From Methylobrevis albus (GTDB lineage: Bacteria > Pseudomonadota > Alphaproteobacteria > Rhizobiales > Pleomorphomonadaceae): a stretch of 45,880 nucleotides of DNA. The translations under genes and the position numbers were made by a program. The notes below the pieces were generated by a model. That model made no database searches and was not told the origin of the DNA. It saw nothing but the letters and a program-made list of their open reading frames with translations. This document shows positions 9,534 to 19,651 of this stretch, piece after piece; position 1 is the stretch's first letter, and each line of letters begins with the position of its first letter. Location: positions 1-45,880 of the forward strand of contig NZ_JADZLT010000016.1 of the NCBI RefSeq assembly GCF_015904235.1, read 5' to 3'.

Positions 9534-10610
9534 ATGACCGAGGGCCCCCGATCTCCCGCTCCCGCCGCCCCGGCCGGCGAGCCGCCGCAGCGGCCGGCCT
9601 GGATGCCGCCGCCGGCGGCGCGGCTCGGGGCGTGGCACTGGACGCGCAACGATCTGCCGTGGCTCGGCCGCAGCCTCGGCGGCGGTCCGCTGCGCTCGCT
9701 CGCCGCCCCGCCCGGCGGGCTCGACGGCGTGCTCGGCTGGGGGCTGAAGCCGCTGGCCCATGCCGCCCGTGTGGTCGCAACCCTGCGCCGGCTGCCCTAC
9801 TGGACGGCGGAGGACGGGCTGCTGCGCTCCGTCGGGCTCGGCAAGTCGGGCGTGCCGTCGATTTCGGTGGTCGTCGACGACATCGGCATCCACATCGACG
9901 CCCGCCGTCCGTCGCGGCTCGAACGGCTCTGTCTGGAGGCGCCCGACCCCGCCCTGCGACAGCGCGCAGGCGCCCTGCGCCGCAGCCTCGTCGCGCAGCG
10001 CCTGACGAAATACAATCATCTGCCCGACCGGCCGCTCGGGCTCGGCCCCGCGCCCGGCCGCCGCATCCTGCTCGTCGACCAGGTGTTCGGTGATCGCTCG
10101 ATCGCGGGCGCCTGCGCCGATGCCGCCGCCTTCGCGGCGATGTGCGCCGCCGCCGATGCCGCGCCCGGTGCGGTGATCTGCGCCCGGGTGCATCCGGACG
10201 TCGCGGCCGGCTACGTCGAGGGCTACCTCGCCCCGCTGCTCGGCCGCCGGCCGGATGTCGTGCTGATCGACGGCGAGGTGGCGACCCACGCCGTGCTCGA
10301 CGCCGTCGACGAGGTCTGGACCGTGTCGAGCCAGATGGGTTTCGACGCGCTGCTGCGCGGCATGCCGGTGCGCTGCTTCGGCGTGCCGTTCTATGCGGGC
10401 TGGGGGCTGACCGACGACCGGGCGGATACGGCGCTCGCGCGGGCGGCGCTCGCCCGGCGCGCGCCGCGGCGGCTCGATCTCGACGATCTCGTCGCGGCGG
10501 CGCTGATCGCCTATCCGCTCTACGCCTGCCCGGACACCGGCCGGCCGATCACGCCGGAGGCGGCGGTCGAGCGGCTCGTCGCCGAGCGGGCGGCCTATTT
10601 TGCCCGCTGA
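9534..10610 (+). CDS. KpsC-like capsule polysaccharide transferase (single module)
   Basis: The protein has 358 residues and belongs to the Capsule_synth (KpsC/KpsS/LipB) family of beta-Kdo transferases, which build the Kdo linker on a lipid anchor for capsule export. Diagnostic blocks are WGLKPLA, EDGLLRSVGLGKSGVPS, VVVDDIGIHIDARRPS, ILLVDQVFGDRSI, ARVHPDV and EVWTVSSQMGFDALLRGMPV followed by FGVPFYAGWGLTDDR. E. coli KpsC has two such modules in ~675 residues; only one is present here. ATG 9534 has GGAGA at 9526-9530. The gene converges on an export lipoprotein gene, with 12 bp between the stop codons. The exact sugar donor is not shown by the sequence. Confidence 0.85.
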   Translation: MTEGPRSPAPAAPAGEPPQRPAWMPPPAARLGAWHWTRNDLPWLGRSLGGGPLRSLAAPPGGLDGVLGWGLKPLAHAARVVATLRRLPYWTAEDGLLRSVGLGKSGVPSISVVVDDIGIHIDARRPSRLERLCLEAPDPALRQRAGALRRSLVAQRLTKYNHLPDRPLGLGPAPGRRILLVDQVFGDRSIAGACADAAAFAAMCAAADAAPGAVICARVHPDVAAGYVEGYLAPLLGRRPDVVLIDGEVATHAVLDAVDEVWTVSSQMGFDALLRGMPVRCFGVPFYAGWGLTDDRADTALARAALARRAPRRLDLDDLVAAALIAYPLYACPDTGRPITPEAAVERLVAERAAYFAR

Positions 10611-10622
10611 GCAGCGCCGCGC

Positions 10623-11792
10623 TCAGTTGCCGACGGCGCGGTAGACCGTGAGGCCGGTCATCGCCGGCTGCGTCACCGTGGTGACGAGCTGCAGGAACTT
10701 GCGGGTTTCGTTGAGGCCGGCCGGGGCGACATAGACGAGGTCGCCGTCGAACACCTCGAACGACTTCGCCATGAAGAGGCCCGAGGGGTCGCGCAGGTTG
10801 ATGCGGTAGATCACCGGCACGTCGCCGGCATAGGCGTTGACGACCTGGCTCTGCGGCACCAGCCGCTGCACCACGGGGCGCTGCTCGACGCGGTAGATGA
10901 ACACGCCGGCCGGGTCCGAGCGCTCGTCGACGAGGCCGCCGACCTTGGCGAGCGCCTCGTTCAGCGTCAAGCCTTCGGCGTCGAACGGCACCTCGGCGCT
11001 CTGGCCGAGCGCACCGAAGGCCGTGAAGGTCTGCGGGATGCGGGTGAGCGACAGCACGTCGCCGGCGGCGAGATAGATGTTCTCGGACGGATCGTCGATG
11101 ATCCGCTGCAGCGGCACGCGCGCAGTCGCGGTGCGGCGGGTCAGGCTGACGAAGGTCTCGTGCGCAGGCGCCTTGACGCCGCCCGCCGTGGCGATGACGT
11201 CGAGCAGCCGGTCACCGTTCGGCGACAGCGGGATGCGCCCGCCGCCGACCACTTCGCCGGTCACCGTCACGGTGTTGAAGACGCTGGAGGTGACGTTGAC
11301 CAGCGCCTGCGGCTCGATCGCCTTGCCGGCGAGGGCCGATTCGATGTCGGCGCGCACCTCGTCGGGCGTGCGGCCCGCGGCCTGGATCTGGCCGGCATAG
11401 GGAATGCTGATCTTGCCGGCCGAATTGACGGTCTGGTCGGGGATCGTGGCGCTTTTCGAGCCCGACCCGGCGATCGAGCCGGTCTCGCCCGAGAACAGGC
11501 CGCCGGAGGCCGCCTCCCAGATCACCACGGAGATGCGGTCGCCGACGCCGATCCGCCCGGTGGTGCCACCGCGCTGTCGGCCGAATCGCGCGGCGAAGGT
11601 CTCGTTGGTGCGGCCGCGCAGCGCGGAGATGCTGACCGGATTGACGTCGATCACCTCATACGACGTCATCGCGTCGGAGCCGACGCCGGCCTCGGAGAGA
11701 ATGGTCGATGCAGACGGGCCTTCGGCCGGCAGGCTTGCGCAAGCGCCGACCGCAAGGGTCGACGCAAGCAGGACACTCGCTCGAAAACGCAT
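10623..11792 (-). CDS. Polysaccharide export outer-membrane lipoprotein (Wza/KpsD-type OPX)
   Basis: The product has 389 residues from the ATG at 11792. Residues 1-22 form a lipoprotein signal (MRFRASVLLASTLAVGACAS) with Cys at the lipobox, so it is anchored in the outer membrane after lipidation. A Poly_export domain follows (IGVGDRISVVIWE, ISIPYAGQIQAAGRTPDEVRADIE), then SLBB-like domains (VTVTGEVVGGGRIPL, DRLLDVIATAGGVKAPAHETFV). It would form the outer-membrane channel for capsule or exopolysaccharide. The open frame runs on upstream to 12365 but the Arg-rich sequence there is not protein-like. The KpsC-like gene next door supports a capsule role. Confidence 0.9.
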   Translation of the reverse strand: MRFRASVLLASTLAVGACASLPAEGPSASTILSEAGVGSDAMTSYEVIDVNPVSISALRGRTNETFAARFGRQRGGTTGRIGVGDRISVVIWEAASGGLFSGETGSIAGSGSKSATIPDQTVNSAGKISIPYAGQIQAAGRTPDEVRADIESALAGKAIEPQALVNVTSSVFNTVTVTGEVVGGGRIPLSPNGDRLLDVIATAGGVKAPAHETFVSLTRRTATARVPLQRIIDDPSENIYLAAGDVLSLTRIPQTFTAFGALGQSAEVPFDAEGLTLNEALAKVGGLVDERSDPAGVFIYRVEQRPVVQRLVPQSQVVNAYAGDVPVIYRINLRDPSGLFMAKSFEVFDGDLVYVAPAGLNETRKFLQLVTTVTQPAMTGLTVYRAVGN

Positions 11793-12169
11793 TCCCGTCC
11801 GCTCTCCTGTTCCCGACGCCGCCGACATCCCGGGAAGGGCGGCAGCATCGCACAAGTCGGGCCTACTCGAAACTCGTCGGCGATCCCCGTCCTGGAGAAC
11901 GCTGGGGAAAGCCGACACGACCCCGACTTTGGATCGAAACTGACCGGGTGGGCTTAACATCCCGTTATGCTTTTTCAGACGCGATCCGCAAGTCCGTGTA
12001 GCGCCCGATCGTGTCCGAAGCAAGCCGGGCCTCCGGCGGAGCACCGCGGCGCCCGCCGGGCGGCCCGGACAGCGCTTCGGTCCCCCTTTACCGCGGCGGC
12101 AGCGGCGCTGTAGCGTCGCCGCCGAATGCCGCCGCGGCCGCGGCGACGGGCCGCGCAGCGAGGAAGACG
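11793..12169. other. Divergent intergenic region between the export lipoprotein and galM
   Basis: These 377 bp hold no credible gene. A lower-GC patch at about 11935-11990 is the likely promoter zone for one or both genes, but I could not find a well-spaced -35/-10 pair. The right part (12040-12160) is a run of GCC/GCG-rich triplets. Confidence 0.4.
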
Positions 12170-13186
12170 ATGAGCAGCAACGACTTCGGATCTCTCGCCG
12201 ACGGCCGCGCGGTCGAGATCGTCCGCCTCGCCGGCGGCGGGATCGTCGCCGAGGTGCTGAGCTACGGCGCCATCCTGCGCGACCTCCGGCTCGCGCTGCC
12301 CGGCGGCGAGCGGCGCCTGGTGCTCGGCTTCGACCGCATCGCCGACTACGAGATGCATTCGCCATACTTCGGCGCCGTCGTCGGCCGCTGCGCCAACCGC
12401 ATCGGCGCCGGCCGGTTCCAGCTGGACGGCCGCGACCACCAGCTCGACCTGAACGACGGCGGCCGGGCGCATCTGCACGGCGGCGTTGAGGGGTTCGACC
12501 GCAAGCTCTGGACGATCGAAGCGGCGTCGACTGATTCGGTGACGCTCACCCTCGGCTCCCCCGATGGCGACCAGGGCTATCCGGGCACGGTGCAGGCCCG
12601 CTGCCGCTACACGCTCCCCGGCGAGGGCGTGCTGGTGATCGAGCTCGAGGCCGAGACCGACGCGCCGACGCCGGTGAACCTCGCGACCCACAGCTATTTC
12701 AACCTCGCCGGCACGCCGGACATCCTCGGCCATGTGCTGGAGATCCCGGCGGAGGCCTACCTGCCGGTCGACGGCGCGCTGATCCCGACCGGCGAGATCC
12801 GCCCCGTCGCCGGCACGGGCTTCGACTTCCGCAAGGCCCGCCCGATCGGCGCCGCGGACCGGCCGGAACGCGGCTACGACCACAATTTCGTCGTCGCCGA
12901 GGCGCGCAGCAATGTGCTCCGGCTGATGGCCCGCCTGACGGCCCCGGCCGGCGACGTGACGCTGGACATCTGGTCGACCGAGCCCGGCGTGCAGTTCTAC
13001 GACGGCAACATGCTGGAGGTGCCGGTGCCGGGGCTGGACGGCGCGCGCTATGCCCTCAACGGCGGCCTCTGCCTCGAGCCGCAGGGCTTTCCCGATGCGG
13101 TCAACCGGCCGGAGTTCCCCGCGGTGATCCTGCGCCCGGGCGAGACCTACCGCCAGCGCACCGAATACCGGCTCGGCGCCGGCTGA
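12170..13186 (+). CDS. galM: Aldose 1-epimerase (galactose mutarotase)
   Basis: The enzyme interconverts the alpha and beta anomers of galactose and other aldoses. The protein has 338 residues from ATG 12170 (MSSNDFGSLADG), preceded by GAGGAAG; an upstream ATG at 12011 would add 53 low-complexity residues and is less likely. Family motifs are SYGAILRDL, VVGRCANRIGAGRF, HLHGG (first catalytic His region), NLATHSYFNLAG (second His) and GLCLEPQGFPDAVN with the catalytic Glu. It has no signal peptide. Its stop codon abuts that of fbp on the other strand, forming TGATCA. Confidence 0.95.
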   Translation: MSSNDFGSLADGRAVEIVRLAGGGIVAEVLSYGAILRDLRLALPGGERRLVLGFDRIADYEMHSPYFGAVVGRCANRIGAGRFQLDGRDHQLDLNDGGRAHLHGGVEGFDRKLWTIEAASTDSVTLTLGSPDGDQGYPGTVQARCRYTLPGEGVLVIELEAETDAPTPVNLATHSYFNLAGTPDILGHVLEIPAEAYLPVDGALIPTGEIRPVAGTGFDFRKARPIGAADRPERGYDHNFVVAEARSNVLRLMARLTAPAGDVTLDIWSTEPGVQFYDGNMLEVPVPGLDGARYALNGGLCLEPQGFPDAVNRPEFPAVILRPGETYRQRTEYRLGAG

Positions 13187-14143
13187 TCAGCCCGCCTCGT
13201 ACTGCGCGACCTCGTCGGCGCTGCCGCAGACGATCGGTGCGCGGGCGTGGAGATGCGCCGGCACCTTGTCGAGGATCGCGGCGCCGTTGCCGTCGGTGGC
13301 GCGTCCCCCCGCCTGCTCGACCAGCATGGCGATCGGGTTGACCTCGTAGACATGGCGCAGCCGGCCGTTCGCCGCGTCGGGCCGCGCGTCGGCCGGGTAG
13401 AGGAACAGCCCGCCCGCGAGCAGGATGCGGTGCATGTCGACCACGGCCGCCGACTGCCAGCGCAGCCGGAGGTCGCGGCCGCGCGGGCCGGCGGCGCCGG
13501 CGAGCGCGGCGTCCGCAAAACGGGTCAGCTTTGCCGGCCAGTGGCGTCGGTTGGCCATGTCGGCGCCGAACTCGCCGCTCGTCGCCGGCACCTGCAGCTT
13601 CCGCCCGCCCTTGAAGCGGCCGTCGCGCCGGTCGAGCGTGAAGAGATACGTGCCGTCGCCGAGCGTGAGCCCCAGAACCGTCTCGTGGCCGTAGATCAGG
13701 TAGCCGGCGGCGATCTGATTGCGGCCGGCCTGAAGAAACGCGTCGCCGCCCGGCACCGCCGGCAGCACCGAAAAGAAGGTGCCCAGCGCCGCGGCGAGGC
13801 CGATGTGCGAGGAGCCGTCGATCGGGTCGAAGGCGGCGGCGACGAGGCCGGCGGGATCGCCGGGGATGACGGCCTCGGCCTCCTCCGACCCGACCGCCGC
13901 GACGCCGGCGGCGAGCAGCGCGTCCGTGAACATTCCGTGCGCCGCGACGTCGAGCGCCTTCTGCTTGTCGCCGTCGCTGTTGACACCGACGATCCGCCCC
14001 GGCTCCTCGAACAACGCCCCGTCGGCAAGCCGGGCGCCGAGCGCGATGCCGGTCGCAGCGATCGCCCGGACGGCGGCGACGGCGGCGAGCCGCTGGGGAT
14101 CGGCGCCGGCCGCAGCGGCGAGGTGGTCTTCGAGGCTGATCAT
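13187..14143 (-). CDS. fbp: Class 1 fructose-1,6-bisphosphatase
   Basis: The enzyme hydrolyses fructose-1,6-bisphosphate to fructose-6-phosphate in gluconeogenesis. The protein has 318 residues from the ATG at 14143 (MISLEDHLAAAAG), with AGGAG six bases upstream. Motifs are GSEEAEAV (metal-binding acidic pair), FDPIDGSSHIG, AAGYLIYG, VVDMHRILLAGGLFLYP and YEVNPIAMLVEQAGG. The normally conserved run after DGSS is NIDVN; here it is HIGLA, a noticeable departure. The C-terminal half is canonical. It may form an operon with the HAD gene 70 bp upstream. Confidence 0.9.
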   Translation of the reverse strand: MISLEDHLAAAAGADPQRLAAVAAVRAIAATGIALGARLADGALFEEPGRIVGVNSDGDKQKALDVAAHGMFTDALLAAGVAAVGSEEAEAVIPGDPAGLVAAAFDPIDGSSHIGLAAALGTFFSVLPAVPGGDAFLQAGRNQIAAGYLIYGHETVLGLTLGDGTYLFTLDRRDGRFKGGRKLQVPATSGEFGADMANRRHWPAKLTRFADAALAGAAGPRGRDLRLRWQSAAVVDMHRILLAGGLFLYPADARPDAANGRLRHVYEVNPIAMLVEQAGGRATDGNGAAILDKVPAHLHARAPIVCGSADEVAQYEAG

Positions 14144-14213
14144 GACGGCTCCTGGAGGGTCGGCAGTGCGCCGGCGTGCGGGGCAGCGGCGGGCGCGGGG
14201 GGCTGGCGCCTTC

Positions 14214-15059
14214 CTACCAGCGGAACGCCGGCAGCACCACGTCGGGCACCGCGCGGTAGCGGGCGAATTCCGCGGCGAGGTCGGCCGGCCCGAGCCCGGC
14301 GCTGACCCCCGTGCAGACGAGGGCCGCCGCCGCGCCGATGCCACGCGCCCCGGCGACGTCGTGCTCCACGCTGTCGCCGATACACACCACCCGCGCGTCG
14401 GCCGCGACGCCGGCGAGGGCGAGGCGGTAGATCGCGGCGTGCGGCTTGCCGATCCACGTCACCGGCCCGCCGAGTTCCGCATAGAGCGCGGCGATGCGGC
14501 CGGCGCCGAAGGCGAGGCCGGTCGGCGTCAGCATCAGCCGGTCGGGATTGGTGCAGAGGCACGGCACGCCGCGCCGGGCGGCGTCGCCGAGCAGGGCGGC
14601 ATAGGTCTCGAGCGGCACCACGTCGCCCCGGCTGCCGGCGATGATCACGACGTCGGCCTCGGCGCCGGTGGAGGCCTCGCCCCAGTGCAGCGCCTCGGCG
14701 AGGTTGCGGTCGCCGGAGCCGGAGATGGTGAGGCAGCGCCGCCCGCCGCCGGCGGCGACCGGGGCGTCCGGCCCGAGCATCAGCGCCAGCGCCGCGTCGC
14801 CCGAGGTGACGACGGCATCGAAGCTCGCCGGGTCGAAGCCGAGGTCCGCGAGGCGCGCGGCGTTGAAGCGGGCAGGGCGGCCGGAGTTCGACAAGACGAC
14901 GATCCGGCCCCCCGTCGCCTTCAGCCGGGTGAGCGCCTCGGCGGCCCCGGGAAACGCCGCGCTGCCGTCGTGCAGCACGCCGAACTGGTCGACGAGATAG
15001 ACATCGAAGGCGCCGGCGAGGTCACGGACGCCGCGGCCGGGCGCGGGGAGGGCGGTCAT
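14214..15059 (-). CDS. HAD-superfamily class IIA hydrolase (NagD-like, TIGR01459 type)
   Basis: The protein has 281 residues. HAD motif I is DVYLVDQFGVLHDG, a variant in which the second Asp of DxD is replaced by Gln-Phe-Gly, as is usual in this subgroup. Motif II is VLSNSGRP, the cap region follows, and motifs III/IV are WIGKPHAAIY and CIGDSVEHDVAGA. Members are cytoplasmic phosphatases acting on small phosphorylated metabolites; the substrate is unknown. It precedes fbp on the same strand with a 70-bp gap, so a sugar-phosphate substrate is a reasonable guess. No strong Shine-Dalgarno is near the ATG at 15059. Confidence 0.85.
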   Translation of the reverse strand: MTALPAPGRGVRDLAGAFDVYLVDQFGVLHDGSAAFPGAAEALTRLKATGGRIVVLSNSGRPARFNAARLADLGFDPASFDAVVTSGDAALALMLGPDAPVAAGGGRRCLTISGSGDRNLAEALHWGEASTGAEADVVIIAGSRGDVVPLETYAALLGDAARRGVPCLCTNPDRLMLTPTGLAFGAGRIAALYAELGGPVTWIGKPHAAIYRLALAGVAADARVVCIGDSVEHDVAGARGIGAAAALVCTGVSAGLGPADLAAEFARYRAVPDVVLPAFRW

Positions 15060-15176
15060 CGGCGCGAGTTCTCCGTCGGGTCCGGTATCACCGGCATGCG
15101 CGGCAAGCTAGCGCGCGGCGGGCGCCCGGAAACCTGCCGTGCCGGCAGGACAGACCGGCGCCGGGTGCGGGTCTCG

Positions 15177-16838
15177 TCAGCGCTGCGCCGTCTGCCAGTT
15201 CGCCGCTTCGTAGCGCGGCGCGTTCGACGGCGCGAGCCGCGGCCGGCCGAGGATGTGGTCGGCGGCCTTCTCGCCGATCATGATCGTCGGCGCGTTGAGG
15301 TTGCCGGTCGTCACCGACGGCATGATCGAGGAATCGACCACGCGCAGCCGCTCGACGCCATAGACCCGCGTCTCGGCGTCGACGACGGCCATCGGATCAT
15401 CCTTCGCGCCCATCTTCGCCGTGCAGGAGGGATGATAGGCGCTCTCGACCTTCTCACGCACGAAGGCGTCGATCTCGTCGTCACTGGTGACGTCGGCGCC
15501 GGGCTGGATCTCGCGGCCGCGATAGGGGTCGAACGCGGCCTGCGCGAAGATCTCGCGGGTGAGGCGCACGCAGGCGCGCATCTCGGCGAGGTCGTCGGGG
15601 TGGCTGAGGTAGTTGAAGCGGATCTTCGGTGCTTCGAGCGGATCGGCCGAAGCGAGCCGCACCCAGCCGCGGCTCTTCGAGCGCATCGGCCCGACGTGCG
15701 CCTGGAAGCCGTGTTCGGAGGCGAGGCCCTTGCCGTCGTAGGTCACGGCGAGGGGGAGGAAATGATACTGGATGTCGGGATAGGGGATCCCCGGCGCCGA
15801 GCGGATGAAGCCGCAGGTCTCGAAGTGGTTGGTGGCGCCGAGGCCCTTCTTGGTCAGCAGCCAGCGCAGCCCGATCAGCCCGCGCGCAAAAAGCCCCATC
15901 GACGAATAGAGTGTGATCGGCAGCTTCGAGGCGACCTGGAAATAGAACTCGAGATGGTCCTGCAGGTTTTCGCCGACGCCCGGCAGGTCGTGCACCACCG
16001 GAAGGCCGTGCGCTTTCAGCTCCGCCGCCGGGCCGATGCCTGAGAGCTTCAGCAGCTGCGGCGAGTTGATCGGCCCGCCCGACAAGATCACCTCGGCATT
16101 CGCCCGGGCGATGTGCTCGGTGCCGCCGCGGAGATATCTCACGCCGACGGCGCGCCGGCCCTCGAAGACGATGCCGGTGGCGCGGGCGTGGGTGACGACC
16201 GAGAGATTGGATCGCGACATCGCCGGCTTCAGGTAGGCGTTCGCCGCCGACCAGCGCACGCCGTCCTTCACCGTCATGTCCATCCGGCCGAAGCCTTCCT
16301 GGGCGTGGCCGTTGATGTCCTCGGTGACGGGATAGCCCGCCTGCCGGCCGGCCTCGACGAAGGCGTGGTAGAGCGGGTTTTCCAGCCGGCCGTAGGTCGT
16401 CGCCAGCGGGCCGTCGCCGCCGCGATATTCGTCGCCGCCCTCGCGCCGCGTCTCGGCGCGCTTGAAATAGGGCAGCACGTCGGCATAGGCCCAGCCCGCC
16501 GCCCCCTCGTCGCGCCAGCGGTCGAAGTCGCCGGGATTGCCGCGGACGTAGACGAGGCCGTTGATCGACGACGAGCCGCCGAGCACTTTTCCACGCGGGC
16601 AGTGCATGCGGCGGCCGCCGAGACCGGGCTCCGGCTCGCTCTCGTACATCCAGTTGTATTTCTTCATGTTCATCGGGATCGACAGCGCGCTCGGCATCTG
16701 GATGAACACCGAGCGGTCGGAGCCGCCGAACTCGAGCACCAGCACGCTGTGCCGCCCGTCCGCCGACAGCCTATCGGCGAGCACGCAGCCCGCCGATCCG
16801 GCGCCGACGATGACGTAGTCGAAGGTGGAGGTGGTCAT
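15177..16838 (-). CDS. betA: Choline dehydrogenase
   Basis: This FAD-dependent GMC oxidoreductase oxidises choline to betaine aldehyde. The protein has 553 residues (E. coli BetA 556) from the ATG at 16838, with AAGGA eight bases upstream. The FAD-binding [16 protein letters not shown] is at the N-terminus, followed by [21 protein letters not shown] (GMC signature region), [19 protein letters not shown] (second GMC signature), [10 protein letters not shown] with the catalytic His, and [17 protein letters not shown]. The reading frame stays open upstream to 17009 but only through the repeat element. It lies downstream of betB in the bet operon with the element in between, so its expression may depend on how that long hairpin is read. 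Confidence 0.95.
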   Translation of the reverse strand: MTTSTFDYVIVGAGSAGCVLADRLSADGRHSVLVLEFGGSDRSVFIQMPSALSIPMNMKKYNWMYESEPEPGLGGRRMHCPRGKVLGGSSSINGLVYVRGNPGDFDRWRDEGAAGWAYADVLPYFKRAETRREGGDEYRGGDGPLATTYGRLENPLYHAFVEAGRQAGYPVTEDINGHAQEGFGRMDMTVKDGVRWSAANAYLKPAMSRSNLSVVTHARATGIVFEGRRAVGVRYLRGGTEHIARANAEVILSGGPINSPQLLKLSGIGPAAELKAHGLPVVHDLPGVGENLQDHLEFYFQVASKLPITLYSSMGLFARGLIGLRWLLTKKGLGATNHFETCGFIRSAPGIPYPDIQYHFLPLAVTYDGKGLASEHGFQAHVGPMRSKSRGWVRLASADPLEAPKIRFNYLSHPDDLAEMRACVRLTREIFAQAAFDPYRGREIQPGADVTSDDEIDAFVREKVESAYHPSCTAKMGAKDDPMAVVDAETRVYGVERLRVVDSSIMPSVTTGNLNAPTIMIGEKAADHILGRPRLAPSNAPRYEAANWQTAQR

Positions 16839-16880
16839 CGATCGATCCTTGGTGGAGCTTCGTCGTGTGGCGGGCCGGGC

Positions 16881-17060
16881 CCTTGCCGTGTGGCCTCCCC
16901 CCCTCCCTGTCCCTCCCCCGCTTCGCAGGAGAGGGGACGATGGGCGAGAGGGCCTTCGAAACACTGAGGCTGCGCCGGGCCGAAACGCTGTTGAAGCCGT
17001 CGCCCTCACCTCCTGCGTCCCCTCTCCTGCGAAGCGGGGGAGGGACAGGGAGGGGGCAGC
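16881..17060. repeat. MITE-like inverted-repeat element, family A copy 2 (between betB and betA)
   Basis: The left arm (from 16881) reads CTTGCCGTGTGGCC, then TCCCTGTCCCTCCCCC, then CTTCGCAGGAGAGGGGACG. The right arm (to about 17056) is its near-perfect reverse complement. The centre (16940-17010) aligns with copies 1 and 3. It fills most of the 247-bp space between the betB stop and the betA start, so any betB-betA transcript must carry it as a long hairpin. Confidence 0.85.
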
Positions 17061-17085
17061 GGCGCCCGCCGCCTTACACGCCCTC

Positions 17086-19185
<2,100 letters not shown>

Positions 19186-19250
19186 GTCGCTCTCCGTCGG
19201 CTTTCCGGCCGTCGCGACGCCCCGATCAGAGGGCGCCCGACAGGCTTGCC

Positions 19251-19271
19251 TTATTGAATGATCGAATAATA
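19251..19271. promoter_or_regulatory. Candidate BetI operator, bet-proximal
   Basis: The sequence TTATTGAATGATCGAATAA starts at 19251 and is an imperfect palindrome (TTATT...AATAA). It lies about 66 bp upstream of the betI GTG start. A+T-rich ATTGA-type dyads are characteristic of BetI sites in other proteobacteria. Confidence 0.4.
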
Positions 19272-19417
19272 CACGGCGGCCGAGCGAACGGAAGTCGAGA
19301 CTTTGGCCAGCCTGCACAAAAGCTCGCCGCGCTGCATCTGCGTGCTTTTGCTGCGCTGCGGCGCGGATTTGTGCGGTTCGTGATGCAAAAATGCGCGTGA
19401 CAAGCGCAGCGACTTCG

Positions 19418-19437
19418 TATTGATTGCTTAATCAATA
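19418..19437. promoter_or_regulatory. Candidate BetI operator, perfect palindrome
   Basis: TATTGATT, spacer GCTT and AATCAATA form a perfect 8-bp inverted repeat. It shares the ATTGA core with the site at 19251 and sits midway in the bet/cho divergent region, about 215 bp before choX. TetR-family dimers such as BetI bind dyads of this size. Confidence 0.5.
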
Positions 19438-19465
19438 GAGCTCGCACAGAGCCATGGGAACAGCT

Positions 19466-19494
19466 GCCGACGATCGCATGAGCCGATCGTCGGT
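19466..19494 (+). promoter_or_regulatory. Stem-loop in the choX 5' leader
   Basis: CCGACGATCG (19467-19476) and CGATCGTCGG (19484-19493) are perfectly complementary around loop CATGAGC, extended by a G-U pair. It lies about 160 nt upstream of the choX start and 30 bp after the second candidate operator. The function is unknown; no T-tract follows. Confidence 0.4.
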
Positions 19495-19651
19495 GCGGAC
19501 TTCGGCGCGACGCTCCTTTGGGGTGGCTGCGATCGGGTGACCGCGACGACGACGGGCGCTAAGCTCCGCGTCGCCGGCCGGCAGGGGCGTTGCCGCACGA
19601 CGGCCGCAGGGCCGCGCGGACACGGACAGACAGCGAGGGGAAGAGCGAACC

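Larger units (their letters stand above)
19186..19651. other. Divergent bet/cho control region
   Basis: These 466 bp separate the bet operon (minus) from choXWV (plus). They contain two A+T-rich palindromes that are candidate BetI operators (19251-19271, 19418-19437), a leader hairpin before choX (19466-19494) and no credible gene. The stretch 19251-19440 is clearly less GC-rich than its surroundings. Confidence 0.6.

Noticed and set aside
11793..12365. N-terminal extension of the export lipoprotein
   Set aside because: It would bury the lipoprotein signal peptide behind 191 Arg/Ser-rich residues and overlap galM.
16839..17009. N-terminal extension of betA
   Set aside because: The extra 57 codons lie mostly in the repeat element, and BetA from ATG 16838 has normal length with a good Shine-Dalgarno.
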